NCBI RefSeq assembly: GCF_030056705.1
Contig: NZ_JASHIC010000022.1
Location: 1 to 64,000 of the forward strand
Length of the DNA stretch: 64,000 nt
Source: Flectobacillus longus
GTDB lineage: Bacteria > Bacteroidota > Bacteroidia > Cytophagales > Spirosomataceae
Direction of reading: 5' to 3'
Shown here: piece after piece, positions 16,917-26,973 of the stretch
How the letters are laid out: each line of letters opens with the position of its first letter
Numbering within the stretch: position 1 is the stretch's first letter
Notes under the pieces: generated by a model
What the model was told of the DNA's origin: nothing
The model's input: the letters and a program-made list of their open reading frames with translations, nothing else
Databases searched by the model: none
Program-made: the position numbers and the translations under genes

Positions 16917-19900
16917 ATGAAACACTTTAACCTACCTATTTCAACTATTCGGAATAAACTTCACTTAGTAGCATGGTTTGTTTCGCTAATGATTGGGGTT
17001 TCGAGTTTTTCCTTAAAAGCTCAAAATTTAAAAGGAGTTGTTAAGTCAGCCTCTGGCGAACCTATCCCTGGCGCAACAATTGCAGTAAAGGGAAGCACCA
17101 AAGGAACCAATGCTAACAGGGACGGAGCATTTAGCATTAATTGTTCTCCTAAAGAAACCTTAATTATCAGTTCGATTGGTTTCAAGCCACAAGAAATCCT
17201 TGTGGGAAAAAAAACGTTTTTAGAAGTTGTGCTTGAAGAATTCCAAACGGCTTTGGACGAAGTCGTGGTGGTTGGATACGGCAAGCAAAAGAAAGAAGGT
17301 GTTGTAGCCTCTGTGACCCAAACCACTGGGAAAGTCCTTGAGCGGGCAGGTGGTGTTTCGAGTATTGGTGCCGCCCTCACAGGTAACGTGCCAGGCTTGA
17401 TTACCAATGCCAGTACTGGTTTGCCTGGTGCCGAGGACCCACAAATTATCATTCGTGGACGAAGTACTTGGAACAACTCAGACCCGTTAATTTTGGTGGA
17501 TGGTGTCGAACGTCCTATGAATAGTGTCGATATCAGTTCTGTCGAAACTGTAACTGTTTTAAAAGATGCTTCTGCTACAGCCGTGTTTGGTTCGAGAGGT
17601 GCCAATGGCGTAATCTTGATTACGACAAAAAGAGGTAAAACAGGAAAGGCATCTATCCGTGCCACGGTTAATACAATTTTGAAGTCTCCATCAAAGCTTC
17701 CAGGGAAATACGACTCATTCGATGCGTTACGTATAAGGAATGACGTTATCGAATACGAGCTTGCCACCAAGCCCGATGGTTGGAGAGATTATTTGCCATT
17801 TGATATTCTGAACAAGTACCGCAATCCAGCAAACTTAGCAGAAGCAGAGCGTTATCCGAATGTCAACTGGGAAGAAACATTGTTTAAATCTCACGCTTGG
17901 TCAAACAACGCCAACTTGAACATTAGTGGCGGTACAAATACCGTAAAGTATTTTACCAGTGCTGACTTTTTGCATGAAGCCGATTTGTTTAAAACTTATC
18001 CAAACAATCGTGGCTATGAACAAGGTTTCGGTTTTGACCGCTTGAATGTGAGAAGTAATTTGGACTTTCAGTTAACACCAACTACTTTATTCAAAACCAA
18101 CTTATCAGGCTCTTATGGGGTACGCAAAAGCCCTTGGGGTTTTACAGGTTCGGAATATGGCGCTTGGATAGACGCTTATAATGCAGCTCCCGACTTGTTT
18201 TTGCCTGTGTACTCAGATGGCTCTTGGGGATATTATGCACCAAACGAAGCTAGAGCAGAAAACTCGGCAAGAAGTTTAGCGATTGGGGGTGTTTCTTACC
18301 AAACAACCGCAAGAATCACGACAGACTTTACACTCGATCAGGAGTTGGATATGATTACCAAGGGATTGAGATTTACAGGTACTATCTCTCTTGATAACAC
18401 TTTTGTAGAAAGCGATAGAGGTATTAATGACCTTTACAACGATACACAACGTAAATGGATTAACCCAGAAACAGGAGCTGTTACGTATCGCCAAGCCATT
18501 GACGGTATCACAGGATTTGATTTTCAGGAAGGTATAAAATGGAGTCCTGCGGCTGGTACTATTGGTGCTAGCCAAAGAAGATTGTTCTATCAATTACAGC
18601 TCAATTATGCCAAAAATATTGCTGGAAAGCATTATCTAACAGGTATGGGCTTAATGAACCGTAACGTCTATGCCAATGGTAGTATGATTCCATCGTATCG
18701 TGAAGACTGGGTATTTAGAACAACCTATACCTACAACAACAAATATACGGTAGAATATAACGGAGCTTATAACGGTTCAGAGCAATTTGCAGCGGCATAT
18801 CGTTTTGCTTTCTTCCAATCGGGTGGTTTAAACTGGATTGTTTCAAATGAAAACTTTATGAAGTCTTTAAAATTTGTAGACCAATTTAAAGTAAGAGCTT
18901 CTTATGGACAAACAGGTTTTGATAACCTTGGGGTGAGATGGCCATATTTGGAACAATGGAACTATAATGGAAAATCAAGATTAGGAATCAGTGGTGAAGC
19001 TGCCGAACAAAGCCCTTATACATGGTATAGCCAAACTGTAGTGGGTAACCCAAATGTTCAATGGGAACAATCCGAAAAGTACAATGTTGGGGTTGATTTC
19101 GAATTTTTGAAAGGTTTTATCAAAGGAAAAGCAGACTTTTTTACGGATAATAGAAGTAAAATTTTGTTAGCAAACCGTTCAGACGTTCCTACTTACTTTG
19201 GTGCAACACCACCTGTGGCAAACCTTGGAGCAGTAAAATCGAGTGGTTATGAACTAGAGTTACATCTCAATAAAACCCTGAGAAACTTTAGGTTATGGAC
19301 AGACCTTAACATGACGCATACGCAAAATAAGATTATTGAAGCTGCTAATCCTGAATTATTACCTGACTACCAAAAATCAGAAGGTATGCAAATCAACCAA
19401 GCTTATTCGTATGTAAGTCGTGGTACCTATAACACGTGGGATCAATTATATGGAAGTGCTATTCAGAATGCAAACGACAACCAAAAACTCCCTGGCAACT
19501 ACTATTTGGTAGATTATAATGGTGATGGTTTGATTGATTCTCGTGACAATATCCCTTATGGCTATACAGGCTGGCCTGCCAATACTTACAATGCCACTTT
19601 TGGCATCGACTGGAAAGGGTTCTCTGCTTTTGTACAATTCTATGCAGTAAACAACGTAACACGTCAGGTAGAATTTAGAAGCTTGAGTTCGCAAAGTCAT
19701 ACCGTATACCAAGAAGGTGATTATTGGTCGCCTAGTAATCCGAATGCTAATCCTATGCCACGTTGGTTGACAACACCACAAGGCTATTATAGAGGCACAC
19801 AATATATGTATGATGGTTCGTATGTACGCTTAAAGAATGCTGAAATCGCTTACAACTTTACGTCAGAGTTTAGTAGAAAGTTGGGCGTATCAGGACTCAG

Positions 19901-20045
19901 AATTTATCTCAATGGTAACAACCTAGTTGCTTGGAGCAAAATGCCTGATGACCGCGAATCCAACTTTGCAGGTACAGGCTGGGCTTCACAAGGAGCATAT
20001 CCTACCGTTAAACGATTCAATTTAGGTCTAAATCTTACCTTCTAA
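16917..20045 (+). CDS. susC: SusC/RagA-type TonB-dependent outer-membrane transporter
   Basis: 1042 residues. A signal peptide ends near residue 35 (SFSLKAQ). Then come a carboxypeptidase-regulatory-like domain (LKGVVKSASGEPIPGATIAV, residues 38-115), the TonB box DEVVVVGYG at about 114-122, a plug domain (IIIRGRSTWNN, ILVDGVERP, VLKDASATAVFGSRGANGVI) and a long beta-barrel ending in aromatic LNLTF. It imports oligosaccharides with its SusD partner, which starts 13 bp downstream. It is first in a five- or six-gene operon ending in a GH10 xylanase, so xylo-oligosaccharides are the likely substrate. Confidence 0.95.
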   Translation: MKHFNLPISTIRNKLHLVAWFVSLMIGVSSFSLKAQNLKGVVKSASGEPIPGATIAVKGSTKGTNANRDGAFSINCSPKETLIISSIGFKPQEILVGKKTFLEVVLEEFQTALDEVVVVGYGKQKKEGVVASVTQTTGKVLERAGGVSSIGAALTGNVPGLITNASTGLPGAEDPQIIIRGRSTWNNSDPLILVDGVERPMNSVDISSVETVTVLKDASATAVFGSRGANGVILITTKRGKTGKASIRATVNTILKSPSKLPGKYDSFDALRIRNDVIEYELATKPDGWRDYLPFDILNKYRNPANLAEAERYPNVNWEETLFKSHAWSNNANLNISGGTNTVKYFTSADFLHEADLFKTYPNNRGYEQGFGFDRLNVRSNLDFQLTPTTLFKTNLSGSYGVRKSPWGFTGSEYGAWIDAYNAAPDLFLPVYSDGSWGYYAPNEARAENSARSLAIGGVSYQTTARITTDFTLDQELDMITKGLRFTGTISLDNTFVESDRGINDLYNDTQRKWINPETGAVTYRQAIDGITGFDFQEGIKWSPAAGTIGASQRRLFYQLQLNYAKNIAGKHYLTGMGLMNRNVYANGSMIPSYREDWVFRTTYTYNNKYTVEYNGAYNGSEQFAAAYRFAFFQSGGLNWIVSNENFMKSLKFVDQFKVRASYGQTGFDNLGVRWPYLEQWNYNGKSRLGISGEAAEQSPYTWYSQTVVGNPNVQWEQSEKYNVGVDFEFLKGFIKGKADFFTDNRSKILLANRSDVPTYFGATPPVANLGAVKSSGYELELHLNKTLRNFRLWTDLNMTHTQNKIIEAANPELLPDYQKSEGMQINQAYSYVSRGTYNTWDQLYGSAIQNANDNQKLPGNYYLVDYNGDGLIDSRDNIPYGYTGWPANTYNATFGIDWKGFSAFVQFYAVNNVTRQVEFRSLSSQSHTVYQEGDYWSPSNPNANPMPRWLTTPQGYYRGTQYMYDGSYVRLKNAEIAYNFTSEFSRKLGVSGLRIYLNGNNLVAWSKMPDDRESNFAGTGWASQGAYPTVKRFNLGLNLTF

Positions 20046-20058
20046 TTAAAACAAAAGC

Positions 20059-21948
20059 ATGATTAAGAAAATTAAACTCTTGTTTGTGGCGGTGGGTCTT
20101 TCCATGACTTTTGGAATTACCTCCTGCAAGGATTTCCTCGACCGTGACCCCCAATCATTGGTTTCAGACAAGGATGCCTTTAAAAACTTTGTTAACTTTC
20201 AAGGTTTTACTGAAGAGCTATATCATTGTATTCCAGACTTTTCGAATGCATATTGGACAAATTCTTGGAACTGGGGAGAAGATGAAATTCAGTCTACAGC
20301 CCAAACTTTTCACTTTTGTGTAAAAATCGACAATGGTGATTTTTGGGGCTGGCAACGCAACTTTGACGGCTGGCAAGCAGGTTGGATGGATCGTAACAAT
20401 AACCTAACCAACGACGACCGCTTTACAAAATCACTTTGGGGCTTAGGTTGGTATGCTATTCGTAAAGCTAATATGGGCTTGGCTAATATCGATAAATTAA
20501 CCGATGCAACTCAGGAAGAGAAAAACCTTATCAAAGGACAGTTATTATTCTTTAGAGGCTGGTACCACTTTATGTTTATGCAATATTTTGGTGGACTACC
20601 TTATATCGACCAAGTGCTTCCTGGTGACCAAAAGCTTACCTTACCTCGACTCAAATACAGTGAATGTGCCGACAAGGCCGCTGCCGATTTTAGAGAAGCT
20701 GCGAATCTTTTGCCTACCAACTGGGATAATACCACAGCAGGAAAAAGAACCTTAGGTAAAAACCAACTCCGTATCAATAAGATTATGGCATTGGGCTATT
20801 TAGGGAAAAATTACCTTTGGGCAGGTAGTCCATTGATGAACTCAGTGTCAGGTGGCAGCCGTACTTACAATGCAGAATACTGCAAAAAAGCAGCAGATGC
20901 TTTTGCTGAATTATTATCCTTGTGCGAAAGTGGCGAAGCTCCATATAGCTTAGTTCCTTTTGCTCAGTACTATACCAATTTTTATACCACAGGACAAAAC
21001 TGGAATATTCCAGGGGGAACTGAGGCCATTTTTAGAGGTCCTTATTATGGTGCCAATAGCTCGAACTGGGGAACAAGCAAGCAGTATTCTCCACTCATTA
21101 TTAGCGAAGGTGATGTGAAGTTTCTACCAACTTCTAACTACGTTAATTACTATGGTATGGCCAATGGTTTGCCAATCAAAGATGTTACTCAAGCTGATAG
21201 TGAATCAGGTTATAATCCTGAGTATCCTTGGAAAGGCCGTGACCCTCGTTTTTATAATGATATTGTGTTCGATGGGGTAAAAATGGTTGCAGGAAGTATT
21301 CCAAACGCCAGCGAGGCAAACAACCGTTATGCCAACCTTAACACAGGTGGTTCGTATCGTGACATTGCTACAGGAAGTCGTACAGGATACTTGTTATTCA
21401 AGTTTGTACCAAGAACGGCAAATAAATACGACCAAGGATACAGTTATGACAAAAGCTTGAATATCCACCTACCTTATATGCGTTTGGCTGATATTTATTT
21501 GATGTATGCCGAGGCTGCGGCACAAGGTTATGGCTCTCCAACAGGTAAATCGGCCAGTTACAGCAAAACTGCCGTAGATGCCATCAATGCCATCCGTGAC
21601 AGAGCTGGTGTTGGGCATGTGGCAACTAAGTTTTTGGCGTCTTTGGATATATTTATGGATGAAGTTCGTCGTGAAAGAGCCGTTGAACTATCTTTTGAAG
21701 GGCACCGATTCAACGACCTACGCCGTTGGTTGTTGCTTACCCAAAGTCCCTATACTTTGAAAAAATCGATAGAGTTTGATCGTGCCAGCACACTTGATCC
21801 CAACAAAGATCCTAAAGAAAACAGAGTGTTGAACATTCGTGAGACCACCATTTTGGAACGCAAGTTTACCGACAAGCATTATTGGTTACCGCTCAAAAAC
21901 AACGATGCCAACCTCTATTTAGAATTTGCTCAAAACCCTGGTTGGTAA
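20059..21948 (+). CDS. susD: SusD/RagB-type surface glycan-binding lipoprotein
   Basis: 629 residues with lipoprotein signal (GITSC, Cys23). The TPR-like helices and late motifs are typical of the family: LIKGQLLFFRGWYHFMF near residue 158, YMRLADIYLMYAEAAAQ near 473, and DEVRRERAVELSFEGHRFNDLRRW near 534. It should cap the preceding SusC and deliver glycan to it at the cell surface. Immediately downstream of susC. Confidence 0.95.
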   Translation: MIKKIKLLFVAVGLSMTFGITSCKDFLDRDPQSLVSDKDAFKNFVNFQGFTEELYHCIPDFSNAYWTNSWNWGEDEIQSTAQTFHFCVKIDNGDFWGWQRNFDGWQAGWMDRNNNLTNDDRFTKSLWGLGWYAIRKANMGLANIDKLTDATQEEKNLIKGQLLFFRGWYHFMFMQYFGGLPYIDQVLPGDQKLTLPRLKYSECADKAAADFREAANLLPTNWDNTTAGKRTLGKNQLRINKIMALGYLGKNYLWAGSPLMNSVSGGSRTYNAEYCKKAADAFAELLSLCESGEAPYSLVPFAQYYTNFYTTGQNWNIPGGTEAIFRGPYYGANSSNWGTSKQYSPLIISEGDVKFLPTSNYVNYYGMANGLPIKDVTQADSESGYNPEYPWKGRDPRFYNDIVFDGVKMVAGSIPNASEANNRYANLNTGGSYRDIATGSRTGYLLFKFVPRTANKYDQGYSYDKSLNIHLPYMRLADIYLMYAEAAAQGYGSPTGKSASYSKTAVDAINAIRDRAGVGHVATKFLASLDIFMDEVRRERAVELSFEGHRFNDLRRWLLLTQSPYTLKKSIEFDRASTLDPNKDPKENRVLNIRETTILERKFTDKHYWLPLKNNDANLYLEFAQNPGW

Positions 21949-21996
21949 TCAGAGCTAATACTATAATCATACCTTGAAAAGATTAATGTAAAGCAA

Positions 21997-24900
21997 ATGA
22001 AGTTCATAAAAATACTCCTCTTCTTGTGTACGCTCATGATGTTACAGCCTGTAACATCGAGGGCACAAGACAACCCAACCATACAGATTAAGGCCACTGT
22101 ATTTGGGATAAACAATCAACCTTTGAAAGGGGCGGTTGTAACAAGCGCTGCCGAAAATAGCAAAGCCGTTACAACAGATGCTTTTGGTTCTTTTGAATAT
22201 GAAGTAGCCAAAAATGATGTTTTATCGATTTCGGCTAAAGGGTTTGAAACAAAATATATTACCATTACAAAAGCGATTTCTCAAATTAGTCTTACGCCAG
22301 AAAAAACACGTGATTTGATTCACGCTGCTTTTCGGGAGGTAGAAAAACAAGACTTATTGGGGGGTGTTGCTTCGGTAAATGTAAAAGAGCTTTTAAACAA
22401 AAACTATTTTACATCTACCCTCGATGGCATGGAGGCTTTTGCTTCTGGCTTTAATGGTAATAGCAATTGGGGCATGGGTAACTATCTGTTTATGATTGAT
22501 GGTGTACCTCGCGAAACTGGTAATGTGGCTCCTACCGAAATAGAAGAAATTGTTTTCTTGAAAGGTGCCAATGCGGTAGCGCTTTATGGTAGCCGTGCTG
22601 CTAAAGGTGTTGTCAATGTCATAACCAAGCGTGGAGAAGCAGGAAAGCGCCGATTTGATTTGAGAGTAAATAGCGGTATCAATATTCCAAAGAGCTACCC
22701 TAAGTATTTAGGTTCAGCAGAATATATGAGCCTGTACAATGAAGCTCGTAGAAATGATGGTTTGACAGATTTGTATTCGGAATTGGATATCTATAATTAT
22801 GGTTCAGGGCGCAATAAATACCGTTATCCTAATGTAGATTTTTATTCTTCAGATTATCTCAAAAATGTATTTATGCGTTATGACGCTACCGCAGAAATTT
22901 CGGGAGGAAACGAGCGTGTAAGATATTACACCAACTTAGGATATTCAACAACTGGTTCATTATTGAACTTTGGCGAAGCAAAAAACAATAACAATTCGGA
23001 CCGTCTTAATTTTAGAGGAAATCTTGATATTCAGCTCAACGAATATATCTCGATGAATGCCGACGCAACGGCCATTTTCTATACAGGAAGAGGAGTAAAT
23101 ACAGATTATTGGGGCAATGCCGCTACGGTACGTCCCAATCGTTTTGCACCTTTAATTCCGATAGATTTAATCGAAAAAGAAGATGCGGCTTCACAAATTT
23201 GGATTCAGAATAGTAACAACCTTATTGATGGCAAATATTTACTAGGAGGTACGCAACTTGACCAAACTAACCCTATCGCAACGATTTACGCAGGAGGAAA
23301 CAACCAGTATTCAAACCGTCAATTTCAGTTTAATACTGGTCTGAAGGCTGATTTACGTAATGTTTTGAAAGGGTTGTCATTCCGTACAGGTTTTGCGGTA
23401 GACTACGCTACGGCTTATTCGCTGTCATACAATTACTCGTATGCTACGTACTCGCCAGCGTGGAATAACTATAGCGGTACCGACCTAATTAGTAGTTTGA
23501 CAGTGTATAACCAAGATGCTAAATCTGGAACACAAAATGTGAGTGGTAACTGGTATCGCCAAACTATCGCTTTTTCGGGTCAATTGAACTATGACCGAAC
23601 TTTTGGTAGTAACCACAACTTGTCTGCGATTTTGTTGGCTAATGGTTTCCAGCAGTCCGAATCAGCGGTTTATCACCGCACTAGTAATGCAAACCTTGGC
23701 TTTTTAGCAAGCTATAATTACAATCACAAGTACTACGTGGATTTGAGTACAGCTTATATTCACTCTGCTAAGTTGCCACCAAGTAATCGTCAGGCGTTTT
23801 CGCCATCGGTTTCGTTAGGTTGGAGATTGAGTCGTGAAAACTTCTTGAAAGATTCACGTATTGTCAACGATTTAAAACTCACAGCTTCAGCAAGCATTTT
23901 GAATACCGATTTGGATATTTCTGATTATTATCTCTATCAAGGATTTTATACCACAGCTGGCTCATGGTATGGTTGGAAAGACGGAACGGGTATTCAGGCA
24001 ACTGAATCGAGAAGAGGAGATAATCCTAATATGAAATTTCCAAGAAGAGAAGAAATCAACATTGGTATAGAAGGAACCTTCTTTAATCGCCTTTTGAGTC
24101 TGAATGGTACTTTCTTTATGAATAAAATCACAGGTAATATCATTCAAGCATCTGTGTTGTTTCCTTCATACTTTACAACTGGTTGGCCAGTCTCTTCTTT
24201 TATTCCTTATGTTAATTATAACGAAGATAAGCGTGTTGGCTTTGATTTCTCTGCCAATTTGAACAAGAAAATTGGAGATGTAAACTGGAACTTGGGTATC
24301 AATGGTACTTATTACCAAACAACCGCTGTAAAAAGAGCAGAGCTTTACGAAAATGCTTACCAAAACAGACAAGGTAAAGCTTTGGACGGCATTTGGGGAT
24401 TGCAAAACTTAGGCTTTTTCCAAGATGATAATGATATCAAAAATTCTCCTTCACAAACATTTGGTCAAGTAAAACCTGGTGATATCAAGTACAAAGATCA
24501 AAATGGAGATGGTATTATCGACTCTCGTGATGAAGTATTTTTAGGAAAAGGAGGTTGGTTTGGCGCACCATTTACTATGGGCGTAACGCTTTCGGCACAA
24601 TGGAAAAAACTTACGTTTTTGGCAATGGGTGTTGGTCGTTTTGGAGCAAATGCTATGCGTAACAATTCGTATTTCTGGGTATATGGTGAAAATAAATATT
24701 CGGAAGTCGTTCGCAATCGCTGGACAGAAGCTACTAAGTTGACAGCTACGTATCCTCGTCTTACTACTTTGAGTAGCGATAATAATTTCCGTTCGTCTGA
24801 TTTCTGGATGTATAGCACCAATCGATTTGATTTGGCAAAAGTACAAATCAGCTATGACCTGACTGATATTCTCAAAATGAAATCGTTTGTTCGTGAGCTT

Positions 24901-25023
24901 GGCGTATATATCAATGGTTTCAATTTATTGACTTTTGCCCAAAATCGTGAAATTCTTGAACTTAATGTCGCTAGCTCACCACAAACTCGATTTTTCAACC
25001 TAGGTGTAAAAGCATTGTTTTAG
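21997..25023 (+). CDS. susC: Second SusC-like TonB-dependent transporter, atypical N-terminus
   Basis: 1008 residues. Signal peptide to about residue 24 (VTSRAQ), a short carboxypeptidase-regulatory-like domain (IKATVFGINNQPLKGAVVTS), then a shortened plug region: after SLTPEKTRDLIHAAFREVEKQ there is no DEVVVVGYG box, but MIDGVPRETGN, LKGANAVALYGSRAAKGVVNV are intact. The beta-barrel is full length. The plug resembles a subgroup of SusC proteins often found paired with a second SusD in xylan loci (family knowledge). It follows susD by 48 bp and precedes its own susD by 30 bp. Confidence 0.9.
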   Translation: MKFIKILLFLCTLMMLQPVTSRAQDNPTIQIKATVFGINNQPLKGAVVTSAAENSKAVTTDAFGSFEYEVAKNDVLSISAKGFETKYITITKAISQISLTPEKTRDLIHAAFREVEKQDLLGGVASVNVKELLNKNYFTSTLDGMEAFASGFNGNSNWGMGNYLFMIDGVPRETGNVAPTEIEEIVFLKGANAVALYGSRAAKGVVNVITKRGEAGKRRFDLRVNSGINIPKSYPKYLGSAEYMSLYNEARRNDGLTDLYSELDIYNYGSGRNKYRYPNVDFYSSDYLKNVFMRYDATAEISGGNERVRYYTNLGYSTTGSLLNFGEAKNNNNSDRLNFRGNLDIQLNEYISMNADATAIFYTGRGVNTDYWGNAATVRPNRFAPLIPIDLIEKEDAASQIWIQNSNNLIDGKYLLGGTQLDQTNPIATIYAGGNNQYSNRQFQFNTGLKADLRNVLKGLSFRTGFAVDYATAYSLSYNYSYATYSPAWNNYSGTDLISSLTVYNQDAKSGTQNVSGNWYRQTIAFSGQLNYDRTFGSNHNLSAILLANGFQQSESAVYHRTSNANLGFLASYNYNHKYYVDLSTAYIHSAKLPPSNRQAFSPSVSLGWRLSRENFLKDSRIVNDLKLTASASILNTDLDISDYYLYQGFYTTAGSWYGWKDGTGIQATESRRGDNPNMKFPRREEINIGIEGTFFNRLLSLNGTFFMNKITGNIIQASVLFPSYFTTGWPVSSFIPYVNYNEDKRVGFDFSANLNKKIGDVNWNLGINGTYYQTTAVKRAELYENAYQNRQGKALDGIWGLQNLGFFQDDNDIKNSPSQTFGQVKPGDIKYKDQNGDGIIDSRDEVFLGKGGWFGAPFTMGVTLSAQWKKLTFLAMGVGRFGANAMRNNSYFWVYGENKYSEVVRNRWTEATKLTATYPRLTTLSSDNNFRSSDFWMYSTNRFDLAKVQISYDLTDILKMKSFVRELGVYINGFNLLTFAQNREILELNVASSPQTRFFNLGVKALF

Positions 25024-25053
25024 GTTTATTACTCATACTTAGAAACTGATACT

Positions 25054-26850
25054 ATGATGAATATGAATAAGGGTATATTCAAATTTTTGGCCTGTATCCT
25101 CTTGCTCTCAAGTTGCCAAGATTTGATTGAGCCTGCACAGGAAAACAACAGGCAATTAGACCCAAGTGCCTATTTACCAAGCGATTCAAGATTCCCATTT
25201 GGTGTTTTATTGAATGGATACAACCGTATTCCGAGCAACTCGTGGTCATTTAACGATGTGGCTACCGACGATGCCGTAACCAATGACCAAACTAACGGTT
25301 ATTTAAAAATGGCAACTGGACAATGGACCGCCAATAACAATCCAGCCAACCAATGGACCAACTGTTATGCAGGAATTCAGTACATGAATATCATGCTTGG
25401 TGAAGTAGACAAAGTAACATGGGTTATAGATCCTGTGGCAAGCAAATTATTTGCTACTCGTATCAAGGGCGAAGCATTTGGTATTAGAGCTTTGTTGATG
25501 TACAATTTGTTACAGGCTCATGCAGGATTAGGAAAAGGAGGTAATATGTTAGGTGTACCTATTTTGGTAAAACCTCAAACTACATCAGACAATTATAATC
25601 TGCCAAGAGCAAGTTTTGAAGATTGTATCAAACAGATTTATACAGACCTTGACAGCGCAGATGTTCGTTTGCCTCTTGATTATCAGAACTTAACGTCGGG
25701 ACAAGAATCTCAAATTCCAAGTAAATACGGCACCGTTACCATCGAACAATACAACCGCGCCTTTGGGGTAACCTTTAGCGGTCTTTTGAGTGGGCGTATT
25801 GCCAAAGCAATCAGAGCAAAAGTGGCGCTTTTGGCAGCAAGCCCTGCTTTTAACCCAAACAATGCTAATAAATGGGTTGATGCAGCAAACTACTCGGCTC
25901 AAGTTTTGAATCTTAACGGTGGAATCAACGCTATTACTAGCAATGTAGCAAGCGGACTTACGTGGTATTCTAACACGACAGAAATTGCAGCTTTGAAAGA
26001 TGGCGCTAATCCTCCTGAGATACTTTGGCGTAATAACTGGGGCGAAAACCGTGACTTGGAACAAGCAAATTTTCCACCAACACTTTTTGGAAATGGTAGA
26101 ATCAATCCAACACAAAACTTGGTAGATGCTTTTCCGACTATCAATGGATACCCAATTAGCGATTCTAATAGTGGTTATAATGCCAATGACCCTTATACTA
26201 ATCGTGACCCTCGTTTGAAAATGTTTATTTTGGTCAACGGAGCTACGGCTGGTGTCAACAACACTGCTATTAATACCGCTACCGATGGAACTACCAACGA
26301 TGGACTCAATAAAGTAGCCACTTCGACCCGAACAGGCTATTATATGCGTAAACTATTACGTCAGGATGTGAACCTAAACCCAACTTCATCGACCAATCAG
26401 CGTCATTACAAACCGCATATTCGTTATACCGAAATTGCCTTGAGTTATGCCGAAGCAGCCAACGAAGCTTGGGGACCTACAGGTACAGGAACCAATGCCT
26501 ATTCGGCTTATGATATCGTTAGAGCCATCCGTCGTCGTGCTGGAATTGGTTTAGCCAACAATGATGCCTATCTCGAAAGTATCAAAAATAATAAAGAACA
26601 AATGCGCCAGTTGATTCGAAACGAACGCCGTTTGGAACTTTGTTTTGAAGGATTCAGATTTTGGGATTTACGTCGCTGGGATGCGAATCTTACCGAATCT
26701 GCCAAAGGTATAAGTATTCGTAGTGGTGCGTTTACGGTACTTCCAACAGTTGAATCAAGGATATATCAGAATTATATGAAATATGGACCCATTCCATATT
26801 CGGAGGTACTGAAGTTTTCGGCACTAGAGCAAAATCAAGGCTGGAATTAA
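25054..26850 (+). CDS. susD: Second SusD-like surface lipoprotein
   Basis: 598 residues with lipoprotein signal (LLLSSC). RagB/SusD features are present: FGIRALLMYNLLQAHAG near residue 142, IRYTEIALSYAEAANEAWGP near 463, and MRQLIRNERRLELCFEGFRFWDLRRW near 515. It pairs with the SusC just upstream. It has its own binding surface, so may take a different chain length or decoration of the same polymer (inference). Confidence 0.93.
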   Translation: MMNMNKGIFKFLACILLLSSCQDLIEPAQENNRQLDPSAYLPSDSRFPFGVLLNGYNRIPSNSWSFNDVATDDAVTNDQTNGYLKMATGQWTANNNPANQWTNCYAGIQYMNIMLGEVDKVTWVIDPVASKLFATRIKGEAFGIRALLMYNLLQAHAGLGKGGNMLGVPILVKPQTTSDNYNLPRASFEDCIKQIYTDLDSADVRLPLDYQNLTSGQESQIPSKYGTVTIEQYNRAFGVTFSGLLSGRIAKAIRAKVALLAASPAFNPNNANKWVDAANYSAQVLNLNGGINAITSNVASGLTWYSNTTEIAALKDGANPPEILWRNNWGENRDLEQANFPPTLFGNGRINPTQNLVDAFPTINGYPISDSNSGYNANDPYTNRDPRLKMFILVNGATAGVNNTAINTATDGTTNDGLNKVATSTRTGYYMRKLLRQDVNLNPTSSTNQRHYKPHIRYTEIALSYAEAANEAWGPTGTGTNAYSAYDIVRAIRRRAGIGLANNDAYLESIKNNKEQMRQLIRNERRLELCFEGFRFWDLRRWDANLTESAKGISIRSGAFTVLPTVESRIYQNYMKYGPIPYSEVLKFSALEQNQGWN

Positions 26851-26905
26851 TAAAAACTTGAAATTAGCTCAATAATTAAGTATTTACAATTTCTCAAAAG
26901 TCACG

Positions 26906-26944
26906 TTTCAGCCTAGTTGATTATTTATAAAAACTAGGCTGAAA
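26906..26944 (+). promoter_or_regulatory. Intercistronic hairpin in the xylan operon
   Basis: A perfect 13-bp stem (26906-26918 with 26932-26944) has a 13-nt loop and no T run. It ends 2 nt before the first ATG of the next gene. It may be a processing or stability element separating the SusCD part from the downstream lipoprotein and xylanase. Confidence 0.55.
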
Positions 26945-26973
26945 GGATGACAAACAAAATATTCATACTTATG

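Noticed and set aside
17021-17770. 249-codon frame on the minus strand inside susC
   Set aside because: Antisense to a well-supported SusC gene; its composition follows the codon pattern of the true gene and it has no recognisable domain.
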